From positions 17,604,868 through 17,668,867 of the forward strand of contig OY987246.1 in NCBI GenBank assembly GCA_963920765.1: a stretch of DNA of 64,000 nt, given 5' to 3'. The translations under genes and the position numbers were made by a program. Each line of letters opens with the position of its first letter. The stretch's first letter is position 1. Under the pieces are notes generated by a model that saw only the letters and a program-made list of their open reading frames with translations, had not been told where the DNA came from and did no database searches. The DNA comes from Ulota crispa (taxonomy: Eukaryota > Streptophyta > Bryopsida > Orthotrichales > Orthotrichaceae). Positions 54,242 through 64,000 of this stretch are shown piece by piece.

Positions 54242-55207
54242 CTAAACTCTAGATCCTTGGTGATAAAACATAAATTTACAATTTGTAAATATTCTTGCAG
54301 CATTACTTCTAAGAGAAGAGCGGTGAATCAATTTAAACAACATACTTGTCCTGCAATCATAGTCCCAATGTTCAACACCAATAGCGGTGTTCATCATTAG
54401 TTTAGAGTACGCATTTCCATGAAAGGTGCTAGATTCCTCATGCTTCCATGTGTTGAATCTAGAGTGGAAGCAATAAGCAACATACTCTTTTGTGACAAAG
54501 TTGTAAAACATTACAATTAGTCGATAATGTTGTGAACCCTCATTTGCCGCAAGTTGCATTGTTGCGGGGTCCTTATTTGTATTGTGGTTTACAAAAGGTA
54601 TGCAAGGCAAGGCTCTCCAGCTATCAATCTCTGGATCACCGACTAGAATAGGAATGGTGGAATTTTGTTGATGAGGAATGAAACATACTAGCCGTCCCTT
54701 CTTAGTCTCATTCATATCATTCCACATGGATAAAATAGGCCTAGGTAAACGAGCCCTTTCCAGGCCTCTTTGGAGAGGAGGTTCGCCAATTGTAACATTG
54801 TAAACAACTTCATCTTGGTTTTGCTCCACAAGTTTAAGTAACCTAGGATATTTGTTGCTAAAAACCGTATTGAAAAGATATGACTTTGACATTTTGGACC
54901 AATGCAAAGAGAGCTTACAAAGGTCAATAATCTTTGCAATTGATAACCGTGCAAAAACAAGCTCTAGCAATTCTTGTGGTAAAGAATTCCATAACAATGG
55001 GTCCATCCAACCTATATGATGTTCACAAGAAAGTCGGCATGGTATTACACTCTCCATTGTTACCACCTTAAAGTTGGCAACATGAGGTTTAGGATTTGCT
55101 CTTACAAACTTAGAATTTTGAACCACTTGCAATAGCGCTTGGATCCTTTGCAAGCCTTGCTTTGTTTGCTTCTTATGTATTGTGCCTTTCTTAAATGTAC
55201 TTGCCAT
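54242..55207 (-). CDS. F-box protein
   Basis: A single open frame of 321 residues on the minus strand. An F-box lies at about residues 70-112: LLWNSLPQELLELVFARLSI followed by KIIDLCKLSLHWSKM. This is the degron-receptor motif that binds SKP1 in SCF ubiquitin ligases. Behind it come a SKP1-distal region with Tyr/Trp-rich segments (PILVGDPEIDSWRALPCIPF and YRLIVMFYNFVTKEYVAYCF), typical of plant F-box-associated beta-propeller modules but shorter; no clear kelch repeats. The N-terminal 65 residues are basic (KKGTIHKKQTKQGLQR) and unusual for the family. The C terminus (RSNAARIFTNCKFMFYHQGSRV) looks abrupt, so the gene may be truncated compared with 380-400-residue relatives. Substrate unknown. 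It lies in transposon-rich DNA, so it could be a recent duplicate. Confidence 0.75.
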   Translation of the reverse strand: MASTFKKGTIHKKQTKQGLQRIQALLQVVQNSKFVRANPKPHVANFKVVTMESVIPCRLSCEHHIGWMDPLLWNSLPQELLELVFARLSIAKIIDLCKLSLHWSKMSKSYLFNTVFSNKYPRLLKLVEQNQDEVVYNVTIGEPPLQRGLERARLPRPILSMWNDMNETKKGRLVCFIPHQQNSTIPILVGDPEIDSWRALPCIPFVNHNTNKDPATMQLAANEGSQHYRLIVMFYNFVTKEYVAYCFHSRFNTWKHEESSTFHGNAYSKLMMNTAIGVEHWDYDCRTSMLFKLIHRSSLRSNAARIFTNCKFMFYHQGSRV

Positions 55208-57345
55208 TACAGCAACTAAGGTTGAAATAAAAAGTGGCTAAATTGCTAACAATGGTTTGAAACCACCTAAGCAATTTGATACTTTCAAATGTGCTAAAGT
55301 CATTACCACGCATTGTGTCAGCAAGAAGAGCCTCAAACCATGCATGTAAGGTAAAGATTAGCAATTACAATTCTATACAAAAAGAATATGCATTCATTCA
55401 CAATAAATAAACATAAAAAGGTAATATTAATTAGTTTGAGAAAGAGACTTAGTTACCTTGTCATCAATAGATTCCAACAATTAATGTTGCCCCTTTCCCC
55501 TTGAAGAACATTCACTCAAGGCCACGCTACAAACCTTCTACAATATGCAGTTAAGTCATTCAAGCATATAAATACAAATAAAGAGCTCAACCTTTAAGAT
55601 ATATAGACAAGAAATAAATCCCAATTTTTTTTATCTTTCTTCACAAAGAGTTTTAATCTTACAATGAAGATATATTAAGTCTATCTTTTACTTTAGGTGT
55701 TGTGTTTCTATTTTTTTCTAGAACCACCCACTAAATAATAGTTGTGATTAATTTTAGAGTTGCTAAAATTTACAACACTTAGTCTCTATTTCTAGAAATT
55801 TTTACTCAATATTTTTATTTTTAAACAAGCAACTGTGTTACAAGAAGCTTTGTTCTTGTACCACTAGCTCGCATTTCAAGTAAGATACCTACTCAAACTT
55901 CCCTTAGATACTGTAGGATAGGAGTTGATTTGGCATAAAATAATTAAGATAAATTAAGCCAAAATTTTCCAAAAATTATTAGCTGAAAATGTTGAATGCA
56001 AAACAAAAAGAAAGGCTGAAGTGCCGAATATTTTGATAATCCATATTCTATTTGCTTTTAAATCCTCCATCACTAAATCAAGCTCTGTGCACTGAGCTTT
56101 CACTGCCTTAACTTTTTCTAGCTTCAACTTGCATGGAATATGCCAATTCATCCAAAGTCAAGCTCTGGGCGCCAAGTTTTGAACGTCTCTTTCCAACTCC
56201 ACCGCATGCTGATTTTTCTAACTTTGACCTTTGGATGCCACGCTTCAAGCGCCGAGCTCTGAGAACCAGGCTTTGAGCACTAGGTGTCAAGCTTTGAGTA
56301 CCAAACTTCAATTCTCTTTCTATTTTTAAGAGCCACGTTTCAAGTGCATATTCACTTTCCAAGTATAACGTTTGAATGCCACTCTTGAAGCATTGTAACT
56401 CCACTACCCAATTCCAAATATGAATGGTGTCACAAGTAATAAGAACCATGACTCTTTGTAGTTTCAAGTTCATCTAAGACTCAACCCGCTCTCCAACTCT
56501 TTGTGTAGATGCTTGTGTTTTGTAGTAGTGTGTGTCTTTGCTTCCCTTGGCTACCTTGGAGCTGAAAGGACGACTTTGAAATGATTTCATGAGTCATTTA
56601 GATTTAGCAAAAGTCAAGCAAGTGATAGGTTTTTGAATATATTCCTGAAGCAAAGAAGCGACGTCCCAGACCACTTCTCAAAGGTATTTTACCATACTTT
56701 TCTTGCAATCTCCATTCTAATTTCTTTGGTTGATCATAGTTTTCAAACGTTTGTTGGTTGCTTTCAAGAGCGTGCCAAGTTCAACAATCTATGTAGCCAT
56801 GATTAGGACAAAGGCAAGGTACCTTATTGCTTTTCAAAGGTTTACAATACCACTTAAAACTTGTTTATATCTATTTATTGAATTTTTGAACTCTCATTGA
56901 GCACGGTTTTGCAATTTCAGAAATGCTTGAAGGTCAGCAATACATGTATAGTCTTCTACAATTTGTCAAGTCTAGAATCCATAACGTTTCATAGAAGAAG
57001 CGTTGAATGCTGGAGTAGATCTCAAGTCGTTTGCAATTTTGAGGCTTTGGATATGGAAACCTCCACTTTTTCAGATTGTGTCTTTGTAGGGCCTGCATAG
57101 ATTTCAATTTATTTACATACAAGTCTCCATTATATTTTGTAAGTAGCCTTGATGCGTGACTACATGTAGTTTCGTAATCCTCTCTTTTTGCTACTTTATC
57201 ACTTGATTTTTAATTTTAATTTGATGTATGACCTATTTGTAATGTTACATTTGAAATTCTTGTTCTTTCTGGTTTTGCAATTTTTCTTTTGCAAATGAAA
57301 TCAAATAACTTTCTTCTTCTCAATACATCTGAATACAATAACCAT
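55208..57345. other. Intergenic DNA, no gene recognised
   Basis: AT-rich. At 56150-56420 short imperfect 'caagctctgggcgcca'/'tttgagcacta' units repeat and give false open frames on the minus strand. A few splice-like sites occur near 56690 and 56920 but no frame I can identify. Confidence 0.35.
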
Positions 57346-57509
57346 TCATTCTCTGGTTTGTAAGATCCAAGTATACTTGTTTGAAGTTTTTGTTTCATTT
57401 AACGAATAGAAATATAGAACAAAAATATTGACTTTTTGCAATCTACCATAGTAGAATGTAATAAAAACTCTCTCTAAATCAGATGAAACATTGAAAAGTA
57501 ATATATTCA

Positions 57510-59276
57510 TACCTGATTTGTTTGGTGAAGAATTGAGGTGAACCGCTTTCCTTGCCAATGCACGCAAATGAGAGACAGTGGCTGATTTTTTGGAATTTGA
57601 ACATATTGAAGTGGCCAACCTCAAGTTGTGCTCCATAGCTTGCTCCAGTGAGTCATTTGGATCTGATGAATTGTCTTCATTTGTATCCTCTTCCTCAAGC
57701 ATGGATGAAACTGTGGAATATGAGGAAGTTGGAAAAAGAGGTGTAACCATATTGTCAAACATAGCTTGCATCTAAAAGTCCTTGTCAAATGAACTTAACA
57801 ATCCAGCTTGTTTCCATCCTTTTCAAATCATATCATCCCTTTCATAAACATGTAGCCATGATTTGTGTAACCAACCACATAGGAGAGGTTTAATAGTTGA
57901 AATTTTGAAATCTAATGCCACTTCACCATTGTCTAGTTGCTTGGCAATGTTCTCCATAGTCCATGCATTGAATTGAAGCATGAAAGCATGTTTCAAAGGT
58001 TTTTGAATAATGATATCTGTTGATTGCAAAACACTTATACAATTTGATGGAATAAATAACACCAAAATTTCCGGATGCTTTTTTTTCATCCATGTCAAAA
58101 ACTCCTCTGATTTGTGGACAGACCAACAATCAATCAACCATATGAGTGGTTGATTTGTTGGTAAGCCTAAATTTTTAACTTGTAAAACCCTATAAAATTG
58201 TAAGATGTTTTCCACAAAATCTTTGTAAGTCTGGAGTGTTGACCAATGATTGCTGCTAGTTGTAAGGTCCCATCCAAGTCCTTGACATAGACGTCGACCT
58301 TCATTAAGTATAGGTAAAGACCTAAAAGTGGTACCAGTAAAAACCACTTATAAAGGTAGCAATATTCCTTCAGCTGTAGAAGAGACAACTGCAGTAATTT
58401 GTCTCTTGTCTTCCTTCCCATGTACAATGAATTGTTTAGATCCTTTTGTTTCCCATGTCCTTGACCCTCCTATTGGAACTAAATGAATCCCTGTTTGATC
58501 TAAATTTATGACAAGAGATGGAAGAATGTCATGTAACTTTGACAAGTAAGCAACTCTTTGGACTATCTTCTTGCCTAGTTCCTCCCAATCTTTTAGGTAA
58601 CTTTCCTGCTACTGTAGTAGATGCCCGGTAACTCTAGTTAAGCTGCTTTTTTATGAAGCTTCTTGTCCATTCAATAGAAACATTGAATCCCGTTTTATAA
58701 GCGGAATTCAACAAGTGTGGCACTCTTTTTTGAACAATAGCCTTTATCAATGGCTGTATGGTAGTTCTATAGAGTGGCTGACTAGCTTCATGTTGTTTCT
58801 TTAAAACAGAGACAATCTCATTTTCTACTTGTGGATACTTTGAGAGAACTGGTGTATGTTGATTAGCCTTTGTGAAGTTTGTTTCATCTTGAACACATTG
58901 TTTGTACTTCTTTCTAAGCACACCAGTAGGTGTGTACCAACCATATAGTGAACTCTGACTCAAACTATCATATATGCTTTTGGATTCTCCTGGTTCTTTG
59001 TAAACCGCTTGTAAATAAAGCAAAGCAGCATAAATAATTTCTATGTCTTTTCATAGCAATATTGATAGGTCGCCATAGAGAAGGAGAAAATCAGGTAGTA
59101 TATAAACCTCTGACCTTTGCTATCTTCATTGGTCTCTCCAACTTGGGCTTGAGCAGTTGCATTGTAACATCCTTCTTTGGACGTCCAACCTTTCTCTTTG
59201 ATGATGTGGCCTTCGATAAGGCTTTGCTTTTCTCCACTTCTGCACTAAAAGCTTCTAAATCATGGGAGATAGACAC
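57510..59276 (-). pseudogene. Broken pogo/Tigger-type DDE transposase
   Basis: Minus-strand pieces read in order as one transposase: an N-terminal basic part with an AT-hook-like VGRPKK (59276-59091), a helical part (59023-58634), then the DDE domain. The first catalytic Asp is in VINLDQTG (about 58510), the second in LIDCWSVHKSEEF (about 58125) and the third in QSTDIIIQKPLKHAF (about 58010), followed by a C-terminal acidic tail (57771 onward). It is broken: a stop at 58348-58350 between LLPL and VVFTGTT, a one-base insertion near 58598, and stops at 57823-57825 and 57772-57774. The DDE_1 (PF03184) family cuts and pastes DNA at TA sites. Termini were not found. It cannot encode an active protein. 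Confidence 0.8.
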
Positions 59277-59299
59277 AAACCTCTCATCTTTCTAACCTT

Positions 59300-61580
59300 G
59301 CTAAACAGACTACTAATCATCAACTGCTTTTTAGCCATCTCGCAATTGCATTTCTCAAACACAACAGCAATACATCTTCTACCTCTCAAAAACTGCCATC
59401 AACAAAACCATAAGGTTGTTTCGTTAGATTTGAAGATAAGCAAGCACTATATTGTATCCTAGCCTAATTTTCAAATGTCTTCACGCCTTAATATTAAGGA
59501 TTTTTAAGTTTGGCCGCCACATATAATTAAAATATTGTAATTAAAAGTCAAGTCTGACTAAAAAAATTAGGTGACTGCCAAATAATCAAATATTCACTCT
59601 AGAAATAGCCAAATTTTTTATTAATTCAAAAGTACACTACCGAAGCAGATTTTTCAAAAAAATATTAGATTCTGCGCCCAAGTGTTGAAACAGCTCCTAG
59701 CCTACAGTAGTTTTCTCTTGATGCAAAGCCTCCCCAAATGTAGTTTGGAGCCAAGAGTTTATTTCTAATGCACTTGTCTCTATCGTAAAGTTGCTTAACT
59801 TTTGTGCTCTTATATTTATTTTTAGCTTATTTTTGTTTGAAAAATGCTTAAATCTAATTTGGTTGTGTCTATCTTGTAATTACTTACCTCTAGTGCACTT
59901 TGTAGTGTGCACATGATTAAGGTTTCATTTTTGGCAAAGTAGTCTAGATCCATTTGTATTTGTTTGGATTGGAGAAATTGCTAAAAGGGGATCTCTTTGT
60001 AGAATAGCCCATGTGCACTAATATGTTTTTTTGTTGTTAGAATGGCATAAATAAAGATAACACAAAAGTAATATGAGCTTACATTTATGTATAGTTTTTT
60101 GATAGGAGTCATTAGTAGGTCTATATGTATTACACTAATACCATCTAAATTGGACTGTTTCATCCAATACTTAACAAAAAATGGAGGTTCATTTTTCAAT
60201 ACAACTTTTAATTTTAGACTCATTTACAATCACATTAAACTCAACTATTGTAACATGGTACTACTTTGCCATAAAAAAACAAGGCATGATGTTAATGTCA
60301 CATTAAGTTTAAAGAAATAAGATAGTGACATGAACCCACCACAACTTATTTCATACTCCATGTAATATCCAACATAACAATCATTAATAAGAAATAGCAA
60401 CAAATGCAAGCTAGTGCACTTAAGATTAAAACGATTGAGTATAAAAGAATGAGGTCAATCTTTTGAAATCCAAAGAGATGTCAATGTATACTTACAGGCA
60501 TTTTTGTCTTTGAGAATGTTTTGCATTGTAATTGTTGTTCACCCCCAAGAAGTTATTTTCATGTGATCAAGACTTCACTTTTTGGTTCACACATCTTAAC
60601 TAACCCAAGGAGTATAACAGAAACAATACTTCTAAGAAAATGTTCACACTTGGTGTTAAGAGGGGTCAGTAGCAAGGGAAAATTAGATGTATTTGAACAC
60701 ACTTTTAGACTATATTCATATTGCTAATACTTCTCCTAACACCAAGTGTGAATGTACCCTAAAAAGCAAATCAGCTGCAAAAGTTTACAACATCATAAAT
60801 CAAAAATACAATTACATCTCAATCTCTTCTAATTAGAAGGTGAATTAACCAAAATCTATCCAATACAACGCAACGTTGAGTCTTGACACCAGTTCTTCAT
60901 AGTAACTTAGATTCTGCTCTCCTTCAAGGAGTGACCAGCAAACTCTCTGACCCTGCCACACAAGAGGATTCAACAAAAAAAAGAAGGAAAGGAAAGAACA
61001 AGGGGAAGAAAAATAGGAAAAAGAAAAGAGAGCTGTGTCCATAGCTGATTGCCAGCATCATACACATCTCCAAAAGTGCAACTCATCTTTTGGAAATGTT
61101 ACAGCAATCGATAAGATCAAAAAACAATTCCAAGTAATACATGCAAATCCCTTTAGTTGAAAACTAACCAAATGCTCATGACGGAGTTGCCAGAGTGCAA
61201 GTTTCCAATCTCAAAAGCGCTTCTCAATCTTGATTTGCAAACTCTTTGCTCAAAAAAAAAACTAGGAAATCTTTGATTTGAAGTCAAGAGTTCTCAAATC
61301 CGCAAGAAATGCAGCTGTCTCGGAGAAATTCTGAAAAATGCAACAGCCGGTACTAATACCGCAAAGATTTGGAACAAGGACAACAAAGCCGATGGGAGTC
61401 ATAAGTAATGTACATACACGAGTAGATCAGGTTTTTCTTGGAGAATGAGCAAGGTGATGTGGATACAGTGAGCGAACAATTGTTCACTACCATGCGGCAT
61501 CAGGTGATTTGGTGAAGAGACAAGAGTAGTATAGTTCGAATTGTCTCTCTCTTTTGCAAACCCTCGCCTCATAGAAGGTT
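59300..61580. other. Intergenic DNA, no gene recognised
   Basis: AT-rich with short open frames only. A small foldback lies at 60643-60753 ('ttcacacttggtgttaag' and 'ctaacaccaagtgtgaa'). From about 61400 the composition becomes more balanced toward the DUF4378 gene. Confidence 0.4.
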
Positions 61581-61586
61581 TTGGTG

Positions 61587-61975
61587 AGAGCCAGCAAGGT
61601 CAAGCACCGTCTCCTCCATTATGACTTGTCAAACCATATCCTCAATCTTGGCGCCAATGAAGAGAGCCAGCAAGATCAAGCACCTTCTCCTCCATCATGA
61701 CCTACCAAACCATAGCCTCAATAGCCTCAATCTTGGCGCCAATGAAGAGATTCAACAATGTCAAGCACCCTCTCCTCCACCATGACCTGCCAAACCATAG
61801 CCTCAATCTCGACGCCAATGAAGAGCACCAGCAAGGTCAAGCACTGTCTCCTCCACCATGACTTGCCAAACCATACCCTCAATCTCGACGCCAATGAAGA
61901 GAGCCAGCAAGGTCAAGCACCGTCTCCTCCACCATGACCTGCCAAACCATACTCTCAATCTCGGCGCCAACATTT
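61587..61975 (-). repeat. Tandem copies of the DUF4378 gene's last helix and stop
   Basis: Five units of about 77-88 bp, each containing 'ccagcaaggtcaagcacc', 'tctcctccaccatgacctgc', 'caaaccatagcctcaatct' and 'ggcgccaatgaagag'. The unit nearest the gene (61879-61975) encodes the true C-terminal helix (EIESMVWQVMVEETVLDLAG) and stop; the further ones encode near-copies such as EIEGMVWQVMVEETVLDLAG, each with its own stop. They lie downstream of the stop, so they are 3' UTR or flank. Confidence 0.9.
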
Positions 61976-62858
61976 GAAACCATCTCACTAAAATCCGTCC
62001 ACTTCCCCTCCTTACTACTCATGTCAATATCAATCAGGGTATCAATAGCATGGGACGCAAGCTCCCGCCAATCGTGGATCGTCTCCTGCACCTCGTCCAC
62101 CAGCTTCTGGCGCACGGACCGGTGACGCAACACAGGGGGTCGTCGAAGCCACGGCTGCGGGTCTTTGAAACGACAGGTGGTTTGCGAAAAAGCCTCGTTC
62201 ACACAGTCGAAGAGGAGCTTCCGGTCACATCGCCACATCCCGCCGGATTCACACGGGAAGTCACCCTCACCCTCACCCTCACCTTCTCCGCCTTCCAGCT
62301 TCTCGAAGAGCGCCGGGTCCACGGCGAGGTCGCGCTCGTACCAGTTCGGTGAGCGTCCCGGACTGCACAGCAATTGAGCTGCAGACAGGATTTCTCTCAC
62401 GAATGTCTTCTCCGTTTGCGGCGACGACGCTTGGTTGTTGGATTCGAAGCTTTGGTCACGGTTCTTGAACGAGGATATGTCCAGAATCGCTTGCCGGATT
62501 TTGTCAAGCGGTGCCTCCTGGTTAATTTCACATTTAGCGATAGCAGTCTCGGTGGAGTCCGTAGTGGTGTTGTTTTGCTCTTGCCAGTTCGGTGAGCGGC
62601 CTGGACTGCACAGCAATTGAGCTGCAGACAGAACTTCTCTCACAAATGACTTTTCTGTTTGCGGTGACGATGCTTGGCTGGATTCGAAGGTTTGGTCTCG
62701 GTTCTTGAACGAGGATATGTCCAGAATCGCTTGCCGGATTTTGTCAAGCGGTGCCTCCCGTTCCTGGTTAATTTCACATTCAGCGGCGATAGCAGTCTCG
62801 GTGGAGGTCGTGGTGGCGTTGTTTTGCTCTTGATCGCTGGCTGCTCGATGCTCTGACT
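61879..62858 (-). CDS. DUF4378 (TRM/LONGIFOLIA-like) protein, last exon
   Basis: Open frame to a stop at 61879 with a good acceptor (TGATTGCAG) at its start, so this is the final exon; no ATG opens it and earlier exons must lie upstream on the minus strand (beyond about 62860, possibly outside the window). The C-terminal DUF4378 domain reads FVREILSAAQLLCSPGRSPN, then DPALFEKLEG, RKLLFDCVNEAF, DWRELASHAIDTLIDIDMSSKEGKW, TDFSEMV, and the final helix EETVLDLAG. In TRM/LNG proteins this region (M2-like motif) helps recruit TON1/TON2 and shapes cell elongation and cortical microtubules. An 83-residue block (62341-62832) is duplicated in tandem, including the first helix of the domain. An acidic Gly-Glu run follows the second copy. 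Confidence 0.8.
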
Positions 62859-63185
62859 CTGCAATCACACGGCGTTACCAATTTATAAGGAGAGATTAGA
62901 ACGATGCCGCTGTGAAATCAAGGTTTGGCGATTCGATACGGGACACGGAATATTCAGGTTCTCGGGATTCCAGTTCAGTTACAATTTAAAAGCTTTTTAA
63001 CGTTATATAATCATTGTGTGTGCAATTAAAGCTTACGAACTGAATCTCGAAATTAGAATCAGCATACTTAACTGATTGTAAGGCAAGAAAAACGCAATCG
63101 TAAACTGTATGAACAGGACTTATACGTTTGCCAGTGAAGAGAATTTGGAGCCAGGGTAGAAATAACGTGGTGCAGGGTACAATTA

Positions 63186-63312
63186 ACGTGAATTTTGATC
63201 AATGTGGAGTTGTATATTATACATGAGTGTATCTAAACATTGCATTGGTCCAAATACACTCATAATACACTCCATATATAACATACAATTCCACATTGAT
63301 CAAAATTCACGT
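63186..63312. repeat. Miniature hairpin element, second family member
   Basis: Starts ACGTGAATTTTGATCAATGT and ends with its complement. The arms pair over about 50 bp with a 12-13-bp insertion in the right arm ('acactcataat'). It shares GATCAA-TGGA-TTGT and TATATATGGAGTGTAT order with the hairpin at 2485-2603. It sits upstream of (or in an intron of) the DUF4378 gene. Confidence 0.7.
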
Positions 63313-64000
63313 ATCTTTAGGATGGCGAACACGTCGTTCAACGGAAAGGTCTCACAATGACGCAGAGGCGAATAAGCCAAAACGATATCAAGAGTTGGAG
63401 CTTCGTTCAGGGAAAACGAATACTCTCGTTCTTCGGTAACTAAATCAGCAGCAATTTGAGAAGTTCTTTGACATTTTCTAATCTTTGTATGTATACTTAC
63501 AGCTTAAGAACAGTATCTTTAAGGTTAGAAATTGCAAAAAGCAGAAAGTAAGGCCATAAGAATTGCAACCGAAATACTTTGAGAACGAGAGTATTCCGTT
63601 CTCCAGTGACACCGATCGTCAGGAACTTCATAAAAGAAGGTTGTGCATAAAAACTACCAGCTGATGCGCAGTACAAGCTTAGTTTAACATTGTTTCTCTG
63701 CTGAAACCACATTACCATATGTGATTCATAACAATTGCTTTGTGTGAATTCCATATAATCATAATACTTATACTTCTTGTGCTCTTTTTTCACACAGATT
63801 CGTACATGAAAACGATGTGAAACCAAGCTTGAGCTGCGCATTAACTGGTTCTATATAGTTTTTATGATCAGTTGTCTTCCTTTCCTTGAAGTTCCTGATG
63901 ATTTGGAGTCAGTATAGAGACGAACTGGTGCAAAGGATAAGGAGCAATGATAAGCTGGCGAGATTAGCACACCTGTAATGCTGGATTCTGAAGTGGTGCA
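63313..64000. other. Upstream of DUF4378 exon, no exon assigned
   Basis: Repeated short pieces such as 'gaacgagagtattccgttct' and 'aatactctcgttcttcggta' are inverted to one another (63419-63441 and 63583-63605). The open frame at 63497-63841 on the minus strand shows no DUF4378-family motif; I do not call it. Confidence 0.3.

Noticed and set aside
55909..59715. TACAGTAG/ACTGTAGG pair as ends of the pogo-type transposon
   Set aside because: The motifs point outward rather than inward relative to the transposase relic and match over only eight bases, so they are not terminal inverted repeats.

Overview
The window is nuclear DNA from a land plant. The genes are split by spliceosomal (GT...AG) introns. 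The families include plant-typical ones: a chloroplast-envelope quinone-oxidoreductase homologue, a trihelix/SANT factor, a DUF4378 (TRM/LONGIFOLIA-like) protein, a PASTICCINO2-type dehydratase and an F-box protein. Gene density is low (about one gene per 7-8 kb), intergenic DNA is AT-rich, and introns carry many small inverted-repeat transposons. I cannot name the species. A large seed-free-plant genome would fit, but that is inference.

Layout. 1-740: 5' end of a minus-strand complex I subunit gene (NDUFA9/39-kDa), cut by the window edge. 2223-4658 (+): six-exon SKA2-like kinetochore gene. 6820-12181 (+): ten-exon very-long-chain 3-hydroxyacyl-CoA dehydratase (HACD/PAS2-like) with a 19-nt micro-exon. 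About 13.4-15.2 kb: unrecognised exon-like fragments. 15274-16020 (-): intronless trihelix protein. 19847-22057 (+): three-exon PP2C phosphatase behind a tandem array. 22.1-42 kb: a gene desert of transposon debris, with a chain of TTAA-flanked elements, CACTA elements, a decayed Ty3-type retroelement, MITEs and a striking 21-bp palindromic satellite. 42107-45489 (+): five-exon ceQORH-like oxidoreductase. 49235-51577 (-): two-exon gamma-glutamylcyclotransferase-like gene. 54242-55207 (-): F-box protein. 57.3-59.3 kb (-): broken pogo/Tigger-type DDE transposase. 61879-62858 (-): last exon of a DUF4378 protein with an internal duplication and a tandemly amplified 3' end.

The genes look like independent housekeeping or regulatory genes, not a pathway cluster. 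The most interesting material is in the repeats. (1) A 3.77-kb CACTA-type element (ends 32418/36185, 3-bp target duplication) carries 36 copies of a 12-bp palindrome spaced by 21 then 20 bp, next to a tRNA-like head. (2) At least nine elements have TTAA target duplications and CCC...GGG ends (piggyBac-like layout), four of which share a small internal stem kept by compensatory base changes; several abut and share one TTAA. (3) Two related miniature near-perfect hairpins lie in or beside genes at opposite ends of the window. (4) Several genes have tandem amplification of their own 5' or 3' edges. All gene models come from reading the sequence by eye; no database search was run.
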